From Limnomonas spitsbergensis (Eukaryota; Chlorophyta; Chlorophyceae; Chlamydomonadales), in the NCBI GenBank assembly GCA_037349105.1, contig JAYJMM010000038.1:3880501-3944500 (forward strand): a stretch of 64,000 bases of DNA, written 5' to 3'. Position numbers and translations under genes: made by a program. Under the pieces are notes generated by a model, which was given only the letters and a program-made list of their open reading frames with translations, ran no database searches and was not told the DNA's origin. Numbering within the stretch: position 1 is the stretch's first letter; each line of letters starts with the position of its first letter. Below, one piece after another: positions 1 to 11,479 of the stretch.

Positions 1-854
1 TCCAGCCCTTTGCTGAAAGGTGAGTGATGGGCTGCTGGAGGGGGGAGGCTGAGGGGCAGCAGCAGATGTATGATGCACTGGTGTGGGGTTGGGGGCTGTA
101 GGGGGGGTAGGGAGCAACTATAGACGATGATGCATTGGTTTGAGGTGGGAGAGGGGGAAATCCGGTGGGGGGACAGCAGGTGATGGGTTTTAAAACCGCC
201 TCAGTTGCAAGGAAACATGCCAATGATTACAACTTTCAACTGTGTGATGCTTGGATGCAGGTAGCAGACGGTTGGACTGGATCACTTGGTAGGCTGCCAT
301 TACTAGGAAGCATAAAGAAACGGTACTGTTTAGCTCAGATGGCCATACTGCAGGCTAGGGTCGAGCTTAAACAGGCTGACGAGGCAGAAACGGTGCAGCA
401 GACGAACAAACCCTAAACCCTAAGTCCTAATAACTAAGCCTGGATTTTTAACTCCAGCCCTTTCACAACTCAAATACTCAATGCCCGCAGCTGGCTGGCC
501 AACATGACGTGGATGGTGGAGCGTGTCCGCGAGCTCTTCCCCGAGGCGAGGTCCGTGCTGCTGCAGGCCAACCTGGTAGCGGGCGTGCAGAGGCAGGGAG
601 CGCTGGCCGGGCCCGCCACCGTCTTGAAGATGAACAGTCTCATGCGCCTGCTGCAGCGGCGGCTGCATGCGCAGCACTCTTTCCTAGGGCTGCTCGACCT
701 TGCGGCCATGACGGACGACCTGCCACTGAAGTTCCAGCCGGACGAGGCGCACCCCAACGCGCTGGTGAACTACGGCGCGGTGGAGGCGCTGCTCAACCTA
801 GCCGCGTGCCTGCTGTTGCGCAAACAGCGGGAATGCGTGGACCTCCTTCAGTGA
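1..854 (+). CDS. 3' end of an SGNH/PC-esterase-like gene (partial)
   Basis: Only the end of this gene is in the window. Bases 1-19 look like an exon end followed by the donor AAG|GTGAGT. Intron 20-490 ends in CCCGCAG, and the terminal exon is 491-854 (TGA 852-854). The exon encodes about 120 residues. The segment PDEAHPNALVNYGAVEALLN fits the C-terminal Asp-x-x-His block of SGNH and PC-esterase (CAS1/TBL-like) hydrolases, in which Asp and His complete the catalytic triad. The serine block would lie upstream, outside the window. The family call rests on this short motif and the following helix, so it is tentative. It lacks the Cys-rich C-terminal domain of the two SGNH genes further right, so it is not a close paralog of them. 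The intron carries a short CCCTAAACCCTAA stretch near 410. Confidence 0.5.
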
Positions 855-2927
855 GGATGGGAGGCTGTGTGGTGCGCGTTGAGGCTCCTTTCTCGCGGTG
901 GCGCTCCTTTTTGTTCAGGGAGGCTGTGTGGTGCGCGGTGGTGCTCCTCTTTCGTACAATGGGGCTTTTCAGCGCTTGTTAAGGAGGACTTCACTGCCTT
1001 CAGGAGTGCGATCAGGAGGCGAGGGAGCTGTTAAGGCCCTTGGAGATGAGCATTGTGTGGACACAACCAATGGGGCTATGCTAAGCATGGCGGTTTCTAT
1101 GCATGACATTTTTTGCATGATATTAGGGTTGCCAGTTGAGGGTTTGGGTGCATGGCATCTTTCATACGTGTCATGTCATGCATAAGTTTAGGCTGGGTTT
1201 AGGGCCTGGCATGCATGGCGCATCTGCATGGCAAACAGCCAAGCATTCCAGGCCGCAAAGCTGCTTGCATGGTGCTATGATGTGCGGACCTAGCCACTGA
1301 ATGCCTGGCTTCTTACGAGGGATGCATGGAGAACGGCTGAGCGCTGGAGTGGTATGGCTGGCAGGTTTTTTCAAGCAAGGAAGTAATGGTAACGACGCGG
1401 ACACGGCCTAGGCCCATGCCGCGCTGTTTCCTTAACTCTCACGCCCCTGCGGGCCGTAGTTTTCTTTCTTTCAAAAAAGAAAGGGCCTTTGATGGTCACA
1501 GAATTACTTAGGGTGTGGTAAAAGTCGGTGGTGATCGGGAGTTACGTTTTATCTATCGAAGCAGGAGTGGCCCAGTTGTGTTCAGAATGTGCCCGGCGGT
1601 CTTTGGTCCCTAAAGTTAAGATAGGAGCACAAACACTCAGACGTGGCCGGTACCAGCTCCCAACATAAGGACTGTTTGTGTATCTGTAGTTGAATTGGTG
1701 CCAATAAGGCATGTGATGGCTGGAGTCAGTGAAGGGTGCAACAAAGGACTTTCAGATACAATGAGCAGTTGCACAGGCGGGGCCCAAGAAGACTGCGGCA
1801 TGCAAAGTTGAAAACTACGGTGTGCCATATATTTTCACATTCGTAAAAATATGGTCCTTCTGCCGAAGTTGATTGTCCCCTGCACGCAGCAGTCAGTTAG
1901 GAACTCACCTCACAGACTTCTTTCCATACATTATTCAATTGTAGGGCTTGGCGTCCTGCGGTCCAACCTGTAGGCCCTCTTAACTGGCCTCCAGACACCT
2001 TGACATAAGGTTCTTACTTTTCCCCCACTGAAATGGAAGGTCAGTGAACCATTTCAACACCAAGGACTACATGACATCGCATTCTTCCGTTATTCACATT
2101 TGCAGGTTTTACACCGATTTATTTGCGTGTCTCTACGGTGGCTCATGGCTGCCAAAAATTTGCAGTCCATGAGACTATGGCTCCAGGGTGCCCCAAGTGA
2201 CACATGGGTTCTGCAACTGCAAACAAAATTGAGCGCTCTCCCAAATTACCGGTAAACAAATAAAAGAATTGGGCTGAGGAAACGGCACCATGCTTCAAAA
2301 GATGGAAGACTTGGTGGCGCCTGAGGCCTGCAAGCAAAATAATGTGCTGACTAATTCGTCTGTTCCACAGCTTATGGCATGCCAAAAGGTGCAAGAGGCC
2401 ATTCCATGCCCACTACTGTCCTAAGACTAAAACATCACAACAGAGGCCCAACAGTCTCCTTAACGCATATGTGCATTTTTCTGCACATGCACTCAAGTCA
2501 TGGAAGGTAACACACCGTTCAAGTTTGAAAGATAGCTACACTGCTACAGGTACCTGAATGATGACCTTAACGAAAGCATGGAATGGCAACAAGCTTCATT
2601 GGCACCCCTGCCTGGCTCCCCCAATGCAGAAACAACATATGGTACTGGTATCATAAAATATGAAATTGCGATTTGAAAGAGACCAGTATTGATAACACCA
2701 CGATTTTAAGCATCAGACAGTGAATACCAGTTTTGAAGGCATAAGAAGTCGCAGTCTAATTTACCTCACACCCTCAACCAGCCTTCATCATCCTGAAGTG
2801 CTTCAAATGTTTCAACATGGCTTATCAAAATGTCCTCTCAAGCACCGCCCCAATACAACTCAAATGCGCCCCATGTGGATTTAGCATGCTAGCAGCTGAT
2901 CGTCTGAGTCAGATATGGACAAATATA
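855..2927. other. Gene-less stretch after the esterase gene
   Basis: No coding exon with supporting splice sites was recognised. The stretch holds the 3' UTR of the preceding gene, a small A/T-stem hairpin near 1460-1482, and moderately AT-rich intergenic sequence. Short open frames here have no domain and mostly no ATG context. Confidence 0.5.
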
Positions 2928-2932
2928 TTACA
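2928..2932 (-). promoter_or_regulatory. TGTAA polyadenylation signal (minus strand)
   Basis: TTACA on the plus strand reads TGTAA on the minus strand, about 315 bases after the stop of the minus-strand gene ending at 3247. TGTAA is the usual chlamydomonadalean polyadenylation signal. Assignment to this gene is by position only. Confidence 0.4.
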
Positions 2933-3246
2933 AAGAATTATCCTAATTGACACACAAAGATCCATAGGGTTGAAATCGACTGAAGCTTGCCAAGGTCTGG
3001 CTTCCAATCCACTGATGCCCGAAGCCTGGGCTTTTGATTGAACATCTGTCAGTTGGCTGCTTAACCCTGTACACATATAAACATAAACAACAGGGCCGTT
3101 GCAGAGGTAAATAATTGTGTGAACTGTGAACATGCCATGGCTACTACCGCTCATTTTCCGAACGAAGTCTGTACAAAGAAAACGCCTCGCAGCAATAGCA
3201 GGGCAGCAAACAAGCCAGCCTCCACAAATACCTCTGATTCATCTCA

Positions 3247-4597
3247 TCAGATGGGAGAGGGCAACGAGGCACTCCTCGTGCCCATCGCAGGAAACCCGAA
3301 ATGCTTGGTCTTGGATCCGCTGCCACCGGAGTATCCCTTGGACCCGCCTGCGACAAGCGCAGCGGGCTTGGCCCTCCCAGATGCTGCGCTCATGCATCCA
3401 CTCGCCTGCCTGCCGCCTGTTGATGCTGCACTGGGCTGGGAGCCCCGAGCGGCCTGGAGCCTCCTGGTAGAGGCAGTAGTGTTGCTGTCAAGGCTGTCCC
3501 TCCTGCTCAGCGACGGAGGCCCAAAGGCTCCACCCGCCGCAGCCGCTTGCGCTGACGTCGCGGAATGGGGCTGGGCGGAAGCGGCGGCCCGGGGAGCCTT
3601 GCCGAATACCTGCACAGGGCTGCTCTGCTTGGGCTTCCTCCCTTGGTCTTTAGAAGATGAGGAAGAGACATCAGACGTGACCACAGCATCCGGTTGCTGG
3701 CGGTCCCTTTTGCCTGCAGATGATGAGTAAGCTGCCGGGCTGCATGAGGGCAGCGGGAGGCAATCATCGTATGTGGCGCTCAGGTCATCATCTCTCAGGC
3801 TAGCAGGGGTGCTGCAGGTAAAGTTTTCCTCCTGGCGGTACGCTGCGCTGTACTGCTGCTGCAGGATGCCATGCATCCTTGACTCTGGGGTGTGCGTGCC
3901 TGCCAAGGCATCTTGGCCGCCCTCAAGGCTGCAGCTGTGGCTGCTGTTGACGGGCAGGAGGTTGCCCCTGGAAGGCTCTGGCCGCAGCTGCTCCACTGCC
4001 GCTGTGGTGGTGTCCTCTGCGTCAGCGTCTGTCAGGAACAGCTGGTTTGAAAATTTCGAAAAAACGTCGTCTGCAGAGATGTGGTCTTTAGGCGCAGGGG
4101 CAGGGCAGCAGCGGGCGTCAACGTCCCGTGCTTGAACGATGTCGTCCTCGCTCGATCGAGGGGACGCATTGAAGACTTTGATGGAAGGGAGCAGTCTGGT
4201 GACGTCACTGCTGCGCATGTCAGCTACTCGAGACGTTGGTTCTCCTTTGCTAGCTGTTGCCACCAGCAGGCTGTCGCTGCTCTGGCAAAGCTGCGGCTGG
4301 GTCGACGGCTGTTGACTTGCAGCACCTTTGCTTGTCGCCTGATTACAAGAGGCACCAAGTGTTTTGTCAGGCATGCAAATTAACGGCTCGGAAACGTGGC
4401 TCGGGGGGAGCCCATGCATGTGGCCGCTAACTTCAGCCTGTTGTTCGTATCCCAGCCACAGCAACTGTCTTTGGTCAGCGAGCAGCGCGAGTGCGTACCT
4501 TCATCGACAATATCTCTTGGATGCCCTTGACTTCGAACATTGCTTTCTGCAGCGCAAGCTGCAGCCTGGACGGTTGCTGACTTGAGAGGTATGTCAT
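3247..4597 (-). CDS. Unrecognised Ser/Ala-rich disordered protein
   Basis: I do not recognise this gene. The main minus-strand exon runs from about 4437 (or 4464) to the stop at 3247-3249. It encodes roughly 400 residues rich in Ser, Ala, Gln and Pro, with clusters such as DVSSSSSKDQG and SLSRRDSLDSN that look like phosphorylation-prone disorder. An upstream exon ends at 4499 with donor AAG|GTACGC; in-frame ATG 4597 gives MTYLSSQQ followed by a helix-forming stretch. Two acceptors keep phase 0: one leaves a 61-base intron (4498-4438), the other only 34 bases, which is short for an alga. The frame stays open upstream of 4597 but without an ATG, so another 5' exon is possible. A 203-residue plus-strand frame overlaps it. 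The minus frame is preferred because it is longer and has splice signals. Confidence 0.5.
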
Positions 4598-6940
4598 AGC
4601 TGTCAGCTTACGGTGCCACAGGTCAGTGATGTTAGTTGTTGCAGCATCAGCGCATCCACCAAATATAGTTCTCCAAAGGGTTCGATCAGTGCACACCGAA
4701 AGAAACAGATAACGTTGCTATGTTTTTGCGGGTCAGCGATGGTCAATGCTGACTCCCTCCTTCCAAGTTCCAACGATTGATGCCCGGCTAAGCACTGCTT
4801 TGCTTTTGTTGCTGTTCGATGTGTTGTGCATAAGAACCAGCTTGAAAGAGTTTGGAGTGGCAGTGGCAGTAGCCGGGCACGGTCATGGTACAGCTACTGC
4901 CACAGTAACGTGCGAGCGCAGCCAACATGTACACAGCATGGGAGGCAAGGGGAGGCAGGCTTGAGCCTGGCGGTCAGGCTCGACAGGAATCGGGCGCGAA
5001 TGTTGAATTTCATCTCTAGATGCATTCCGCCGTTATGCCCGGATCGGGATCAATCCCGGGTCAGCATCACATGGAGGTAGTCAGCAGCAGGCAGGACAGA
5101 GTGACTGACAGAAGACCAATGTAGGGGGCTAGGGGCAGAGCCTAGAGCAGCCCACCTCAGCCTGGGCCAGGAAGAACTGAAGAAGGCTTCGAGATTTAGC
5201 GGAGCCATAAGAGGGTAATTCAAACCAGGGTTTAGGGCCATGTTCATGAATATCGGTACCAGTTTAGTACGGGTGGTCCGGTACCAGTCTTACCGGGACT
5301 CCCGGAGACTGAATGAAGCGTGAATGGTAAATTCTTCGCCATGTAAACCCTGGGGCATGGGTGTGGAAACAAAGAGCCTCCCATTTATGAGGCTGGTGGA
5401 CTGCCGGATTTAACTGTCAGCATAGTCTGGCACTCAGGCAGTCAGCCGTAACATCATCAATGCCTGCCAGTGGCCAAGGGAACAGGCCGGAAAGGGGCCC
5501 TACCCATGCGTGGTGCATCTCCAGTCATAATACAGCCGTGGGTGCTGGTGCAGCAAGTCATCATGCTTGGGCTGCTGGTTGTAGGCTGGTCAAGGATTGG
5601 TCCCCATCGGCCCAGTGTGGTGGCCGCACCATGGCCTGCCCAATGTGGTATGGCGCACACTTCAAATAATGAAATCAGCACTGGTGATTTATGACCAGTG
5701 ATGGGCCAGTTACAGGCCAATTACGGGCCTTACGGTGGCTGAATTACGTAGCTGAGTTTCATTCACCGTCAGTTCAAGGCAAATTCAGCTACTTTTACCA
5801 GTAAGGGACCGTAATGACTGACCAACACGATTTCTGAATTACGGCACAATTGCACAGCACTGTTTATGACATGCTGCTTGATGCCGCGATTAGGACACTG
5901 TACTCTGCAAGCCTTGGTCTCCACCTTTCCTACCAGCCGTGGCCTGGTGGGCAAAACATCAATCAATACGCAAACATAAAGTTTCTATCCTCCCTCGAGG
6001 CATGAGAGCAGTGCAGTGCCCTTACACAACACAATTCGGATTGCCCCCAGACGGTGTTCCCATGCCCAGGTGTTGGACAGAGAGGCTGAGGAGGCCGGGA
6101 GGGTAAAGGGGGTAGGTATGGGGGGGCAATCAGGGGTAAACAGGATGGAGACAAGAAGTCAATGTGGGCGAAGGAGGGCAAAATGGGCGTTTGGCTATGA
6201 ACTAGCCGTGGACATGGCTGTGGGTCCAAATCTGTCCCAAGTGTCAAGTAGGGACACCAGAAAATTACTCATATCTGTATCCCTCGTGCCGAAAACCCGA
6301 AGTGACCCGAATTCCTGCCACCTATTGATAAATGATCTTGACTTATATACGGTACCTGCCTCGTGAAGAAGCGTAAATCGATATAGGGTCTGCGGCTCCA
6401 CGCACCCCCGAAAAAAACATTTAAATTTCTGTCAGCTTCGTCTGGCAGGTAAACAAAAAAATAAAAAACGGCCGCGCAGCAACGAAAATTTAATTTAACG
6501 CCGCGCAATAAGCAATTTAATTTAGCGTTGTGCATCAACTACAGTAAGTTTAATTTCCGTCCACGCGGCGCGGAGCCAGTACAGTAAACTCAGTCAAAAG
6601 CCTCGTTTGATGCTAGGAAGGACAGTTCACGGTCAGCAATACTCAGCATAGTCATCAATCATCAATATCCTCCGCCGGTTCCTTTAGCGCCTCCAGGACG
6701 TAACTCTCCGCAGAAGACCACCCTGGCCGGTTCCTGGCCTCAGGAAACGTGTGGCTGTTGGGGCCCCGAAACATCAGCAGTCGTCAGCACCCGTCTCTGC
6801 CCCCAGGATCGAGCTTTGCTACGGGGACTGGCGTAAGGATCACTCCATGGATGTTAATCAAACAGTCGTGCGTTAGCGACTTTTTGATGTTTGCTGTTTT
6901 TTATTTATAGGGCGCACCTCCTAAATAGTTGTTTGGGAAC

Positions 6941-7035
6941 CTGACTGACACTCCGTGCAGTAGCGATTTTGAATTATTATAAGCTTGTAGCCATGTCCGC
7001 ACAGGCCAATCATTAATTAATTTTGAGCAGAGTCT
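6941..7035. repeat. AT-rich repeat block, empty-site copy
   Basis: This block begins CTGACTGACACTCCGTGCAG and ends with CCAATCATTAATTAATT. The same two landmarks occur at 7201-7220 and 7480-7500, so the block is a diverged copy of the sequence that flanks the small transposon at 7221-7430. It lacks the insertion. Confidence 0.6.
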
Positions 7036-7214
7036 ATCTCGATCTATGGTACCGTAAAACCAGATAGGCTCCGTGCACCCTAAAAAGTAATTTAAAATGT
7101 TGTCGTGTAAAAAACTGTTTAAAAACGGCTGCCCAGCGGCAAAATTTTGCAGATCACTTTATTTAACGCCTCGCATCAGGTACGGTAATATTAAATTCAC
7201 CTGGCTGACACTCC

Positions 7215-7436
7215 GCGCAGCGAAGGGGCCTCTGTCACTGAAGGGGTCGGACGTGTACCCCGTCAACCGCGGTGGACGGTTGGGATGGTGTCTTTCCGCG
7301 CGAAAAGTTTTACTGGCTTCCAGGACTTAAGTTTTTTAATATGGAACGAAAGTTCGCTTTTGTTTTCTGTCGAACTTTTTGTGCCGAAAGTCTCCGACCA
7401 GGCCGAACCCCCCTAAGTGACAGGCCCCTTGCGCAG
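7215..7436. mobile_element. Small inverted-repeat transposon (MITE) with 6-bp target duplication
   Basis: The element spans 7221-7430 (about 210 bp). Its left end reads CGAAGGGGCC...GTCACTGAAGGGGTCGGAC. Its right end, read in reverse complement, gives AAGGGGCCTGTCACTTAGGG then GGGTTCGG. These are imperfect terminal inverted repeats of about 30 bp. The hexamer GCGCAG flanks both sides (7215-7220 and 7431-7436). A related uninterrupted copy at 6941-7035 carries GTGCAG once at the equivalent place. A longer family member is at 37127-37362. The element has no coding capacity and the superfamily is not assigned. Confidence 0.7.
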
Positions 7437-8089
7437 CTGCAATTTTTTTATCAATATTAGTGCGCACTTAAGTCCGCGCAACCCAATCATTAATTAATTG
7501 TGCGCGAAGTCTACCCGGTTTACGGTATTACCGGTAATCAATCTAGACTTCCATACCTGCCTAGAGAAGGAGCCAGGTGCTGTGATGTGCTGTATGGCAT
7601 ACAGGCTGCGTCACTCGCTCACAATGGTTAGGGTGTACCTAAAGACGTGGAGGGCAGTGATGAATCCAGGGAGGATTGCGGCAAAAACGCTGGCCAACGC
7701 TATCATTACGGCACTGCTGGATTGCCATCTGATTTCCGTTGTTTTTGGCAGGCTGACAGATGTGGACGCATAAACATAATTATTCTAGAGGCTTCAACAC
7801 GATGTGAATGACACTTTGAGGCGTAGGGATCAGGTTTTCAGCTGTGCCCGCCACAGTTTACCATGCTCTGCACTCTGTAGCACTGTTCCTCTAGCGCTCT
7901 TTGGCTAGATCTCAGCAACACTTTCCCCTGCTGGGGGAGGGACTTGATACAGCAAGAACTGCTGTTCAGGCCACCGGCAATAGGCAGGCCAAGGTTTTTT
8001 CGTTGGACTTTGCTAGTTCACACCAGACAGACCAGCTCTGAGGCATTGTGAACTAAATTATACTGCGTACACGGTCCCAACACCCATCA

Positions 8090-8202
8090 GACCAGGGCAC
8101 TGATCTTGCAAGGACAGTCCTGCCCGTGCAAAATCAGTACCATGGTCTGGCTAATGCTTTTCTCAAACCCTTCCTGAAGGGTTTAAGAGAAGCATTAGCC
8201 AG
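8090..8202 (+). ncRNA. Adjacent double hairpin (possible small-RNA precursor or MITE remnant)
   Basis: The second hairpin is the strong one: arms 8147-8172 and 8177-8202 (26 bases each) pair with only two imperfect positions, one a G-U wobble, around the 4-base loop CCTG. Immediately before it, bases near 8090-8106 (CAGACCAGGG..ACTGAT) pair imperfectly with 8133-8151, forming a wider first hairpin that shares the CTGG boundary. No open frame covers the structure. It could be a fold-back transposon remnant or a hairpin transcript. The typing as ncRNA is inference. Confidence 0.3.
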
Positions 8203-9411
8203 TTTTCTGTAAGCACACCTCAAGTACATTTCAGCTACATAACTAACGGCCTAAGGCCAAAGTGTCCTGGTGCAGCGTGCCTGTTTTGGCCGTCGGCTGT
8301 TGGCCAGTCTTGGATTGGTCCCAAATGACCCAGAGGTGATGGCCTGACATCCTCCTCAAGCTGGACTGGGGCACTCTAAAAGAAATGGACTGGAGCACTC
8401 TAAAACTTAAGTACGCCCCTCCCTGCTGGCCCCTCCATGCTCAGCAGAGTCCTGTCCAGGGGGCCGGGCAAGAGCTAAGGCCGACACCCAGACAGGCTAC
8501 ATGCCAGTGGGGAAGGAGGGGTCGGTTGGGTAGGAGATCCAAAAGGCATGTATTTTGCAGCATACGGTAGGTGCAGTACTGGGTACAGATTGGTATGTCA
8601 GCAAAGGGGCACAGTGGGAAGACACAGCGGACAGCAGAGAAAGCAGAGTTGTGACACAGAGCAGAGGGGAGGGGAGAGGGATGAAGCAAGCATTGGACAC
8701 TGCATGCCAGGCAGGCAGCAGGCCTGAGTGCGATGACTACACTGCCAATCTGCCATCCCAACCTTATCATGCGTTCATACTTCCATCAGTCCCGACTGCA
8801 GGCAGCCTCCTAGCCAGCCCTTCCTACTGGCAGCTGAGCACAGTATTTTTGGCGTTGGTCAGCTACATAATTTCAGCTATATCAGTCATGGCCGCCTCAG
8901 TCTGGCAGAGGGGTCTCATGCGGCGGCATGCACTTAGCCGCCGGCTGGTAAGGTCCCAATTGGCTTAAGGTCAGCTGCCCAGTAGGCCCCAAACTGATCA
9001 GGGGCGCACAGAAATTAGCACTGAACACTCTGGGCTGACCATGTCTACCATGTCATGTACGACACGAACGTCAGCATGCAGCGTGGAGATTTGCTGACTG
9101 AGTGGACGACGGCATGCATCACAGATTATCAGTTTAGCGGCCCATCGAAATTCGGAAACAGGATATGCAACGCGTGTACGTAGCACCACGTGGCAGCGCA
9201 TATGGCGACGATGTGGTGGCGCGCGGCACACCAGGTGCGTGGGTCGGAAGTCGGAACGAGAGTCTTCGAAGTTCGAATGCATGAATGGAGGGCGAATTGG
9301 TTGCTAGACCAACGACATTTCACCCTTGAAAACAGGGGAATCTTACATTTTCCCATAGCTCTCCCTAAACTTTCTCCCCGCATCAACATTATCCTTCTCT
9401 CCTGCTACCAG

Positions 9412-11373
9412 CCACCCACATCCCCCGCTGGTACAATTTTCCCAACAACCTGCCCAACAACAAGCCGTACCGTATGTCGACCCGTGTCCAGCAGGTGCAG
9501 GTGAGGCTGCCGGTAGGCTAGGCTTTTCCCCCATGGTCGGATCAAGTAGATTTTACTGCATGCCCTGGCAACCTGGTTTAAGGTCTCGTCAGTCTCGCGC
9601 CCAAGGCCGAGGCATAGTTGGCATAGCCACTCAACAAATGCATGAATTGCGCGTGATAGCATTCGCCGTGCGTGTCGGGAACATACAGCATAAAACAGCC
9701 GCTTCCATCCGTGCAAAAATGCTAGACTGCGCTATCATCCAAATACCGGGCGGCATACGGTACATGCAGGCCTTCACAAATTTAATTTTGAACAGGCAGG
9801 GTAGTGCAGGTTGCTTGCTTTCTGCATGTCTGATCTTGCTTGCTGTCGGGTTGGCCAGCAGTCGGGTTTCCAAAACCTACCTGGCAGCTAGCAGAGCGAT
9901 GAGATTCGTTCCAGAACCGTACCCATTGAAGTATTTATTAGCTAGCTGCAAAGAGCAGTTGTGTTACTTATGAAGTGATGCGACATTCGATTGATTGGAT
10001 GCCAGAAAAGAAAGGGCGGGCTTCGCGTGTCTTGCTTCCCGCCTCCTTGATTGCATGCTGCTGCGCTTGATTGCGGTGCCCGTGTGCGGTGGGGCGCAGG
10101 CCTCGAACAGCCGAACTGTCTGGATGGTATCGTCTGTGCGCCGAACCTCCGCCTGTCACTGATTGCGGAATGCAAGTCTGTGTGCCTTAGTTGCTGTCGA
10201 CCTGATACTGACTGCGATGTGCACATCTGTGCACCTTAGTTGCTTACCGGTACCAAGAGTCCTGGCTCTGGCCTGTCCCTGATCATTGTGCTGTGTCTGC
10301 TGTGTGCCCCATGCCTTGCCACAGATCCATGCCGACGACCTCAAGGTTGATGAGCACGGCTTCCTGGAGTTCAAGGAGGAGAAGGACTTTGGCTTCAACC
10401 CAGTGACCGTGCAGCTTCCCGGCGGCCAGCGCATTGCCTTCCGGTTTAACATCAAGCAGCAGACGGCTGCTGCCACCCTGCTGGGCAGCTTCTCCAATCT
10501 CTTCGGGGACTCAAGCCCTGAGCCTCCGTCCTACCTTATGGGATCCTCGTCCCTCAATACCAAGGTGAGGCTCCGTCGACGCCTGCATTTTATTTGTATC
10601 TGTCTACTCGATGCAGTTGCTGGCGCCTGGCACTAAGCCACTAACTGCCTTCATGCAGCTGCTCGTCCCCCTGCGGATGGCCTTCATAGTCTAGACACTA
10701 GACTCTAGACAGGGTATCTGTTTCCTCTCAGTCTCTCATCGATGCACCAGAAAGCAATGTGCATGATGTATTGATGACAGATGAGCCAGTGCCTAGATCT
10801 GAGTATGTGTCCATTTCCTATTCTGCAACTGGTGCCTGCTCGGCTCAGTCATTATCTCAGACTTACCTTTTATATTTTCCTATATTTCATGTACAGGGAC
10901 AAAGTTCCTCCCCCCGCTACGGTACCGCAGCCCACCTGCCCGCCTGCAGCGCTGTCTCTGAGGAGCTGCTGGACTCAACCACCCTGGAGGAGGACATCGG
11001 GAAGGCCACAGCCCTCAAGGAGATGGCCCTCTTCTCAGTCGGCGCTCCGACCGGCAGCTCGGCCACCCTGACCTTGAGCAACCTCGGACCGGCTGCTGCG
11101 GCTGAGGCTGAGGCCGCTATTGAGTACACAGTGACCATCCTGTTACTGGTGTCCATCATGGTTCTGCTGTCAGCTATTGAATCGGCAGAGGCAGCTCAGG
11201 CGACGGCCGCAGCACATGGCAACGCACCCGCCCTGCTGCCAGTAAGGCTGCTCCCGTCGCCCCCACCGCCTCCAGCCACCCCCCTGCCTCCGACAGCAGC
11301 CCGATGCCACCGCAACCTGAGCCGACAGCAGCACCGCTTCAGCGGCCCACCTGTACGCAGCTGCAGGGTGTGA
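9412..11373 (+). CDS. Unrecognised multi-exon gene with C-terminal membrane segment (5' end not found)
   Basis: Three exons join in phase. They are 9412-9500 (acceptor CTACCAG, donor CAG|GTGAGG), 10325-10564 (acceptor CCACAG, donor AAG|GTGAGG) and 10897-11373 (acceptor TGTACAG, stop TGA 11371-11373). The first exon encodes IPRWYNFPNNLPNNKPYRM. The second contains DEHGFLEFKEEKDFGFNPV followed by a beta-strand-like VQLPGGQRIAFRFNIKQQ. The third has an acidic helix, a hydrophobic segment YTVTILLLVSIMVLLSA that should span a membrane, and a Pro-rich basic tail. I do not recognise the family. The 5' exons lie somewhere left of 9412. Alternative ends are possible: a CTGCTTCATGCAG acceptor near 10659 opens a short exon ending in TAG, and CCA|GTAAGG near 11241 could splice to the exon at 13154. 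Confidence 0.55.
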
Positions 11374-11474
11374 GAATGGCTGTCCCCATCACAGTTGCAT
11401 GCGTATGGCTGTATGAGATCTGCAGCATGACTGTTCATACCTGCAGTATGGCTGTACTAGATCTGCAATATGGC

Positions 11475-11479
11475 TGTAA
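11475..11479 (+). promoter_or_regulatory. TGTAA polyadenylation signal
   Basis: TGTAA lies about 100 bases after the TGA at 11373, the usual distance in chlamydomonadalean 3' UTRs. Confidence 0.5.

Larger units (their letters stand above)
4700..9411. other. Gene-poor repeat-rich interval
   Basis: No gene could be supported over about 4.7 kb. The interval contains diverged dispersed repeats: related blocks near 5560-5780, 8215-8400 and 8850-8990 share GGCTGGTC...ATTGGTCCC and CAGCTACATAA motifs. It also contains AT-rich paralogous blocks at 6941-7035 and 7201-7515, one small inverted-repeat transposon and a double hairpin, listed separately. Upstream exons of the gene starting in this list at 9412 may lie here, but none could be chosen with confidence. 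Confidence 0.5.

Noticed and set aside
408..430. Telomere-like CCCTAAACCCTAA
   Set aside because: Only about two units inside an intron; too short to call an interstitial telomere.
3119..3730. 203-codon plus-strand frame opposite the minus-strand gene
   Set aside because: Shadow of the longer, splice-supported minus frame. No domain and no splice support.
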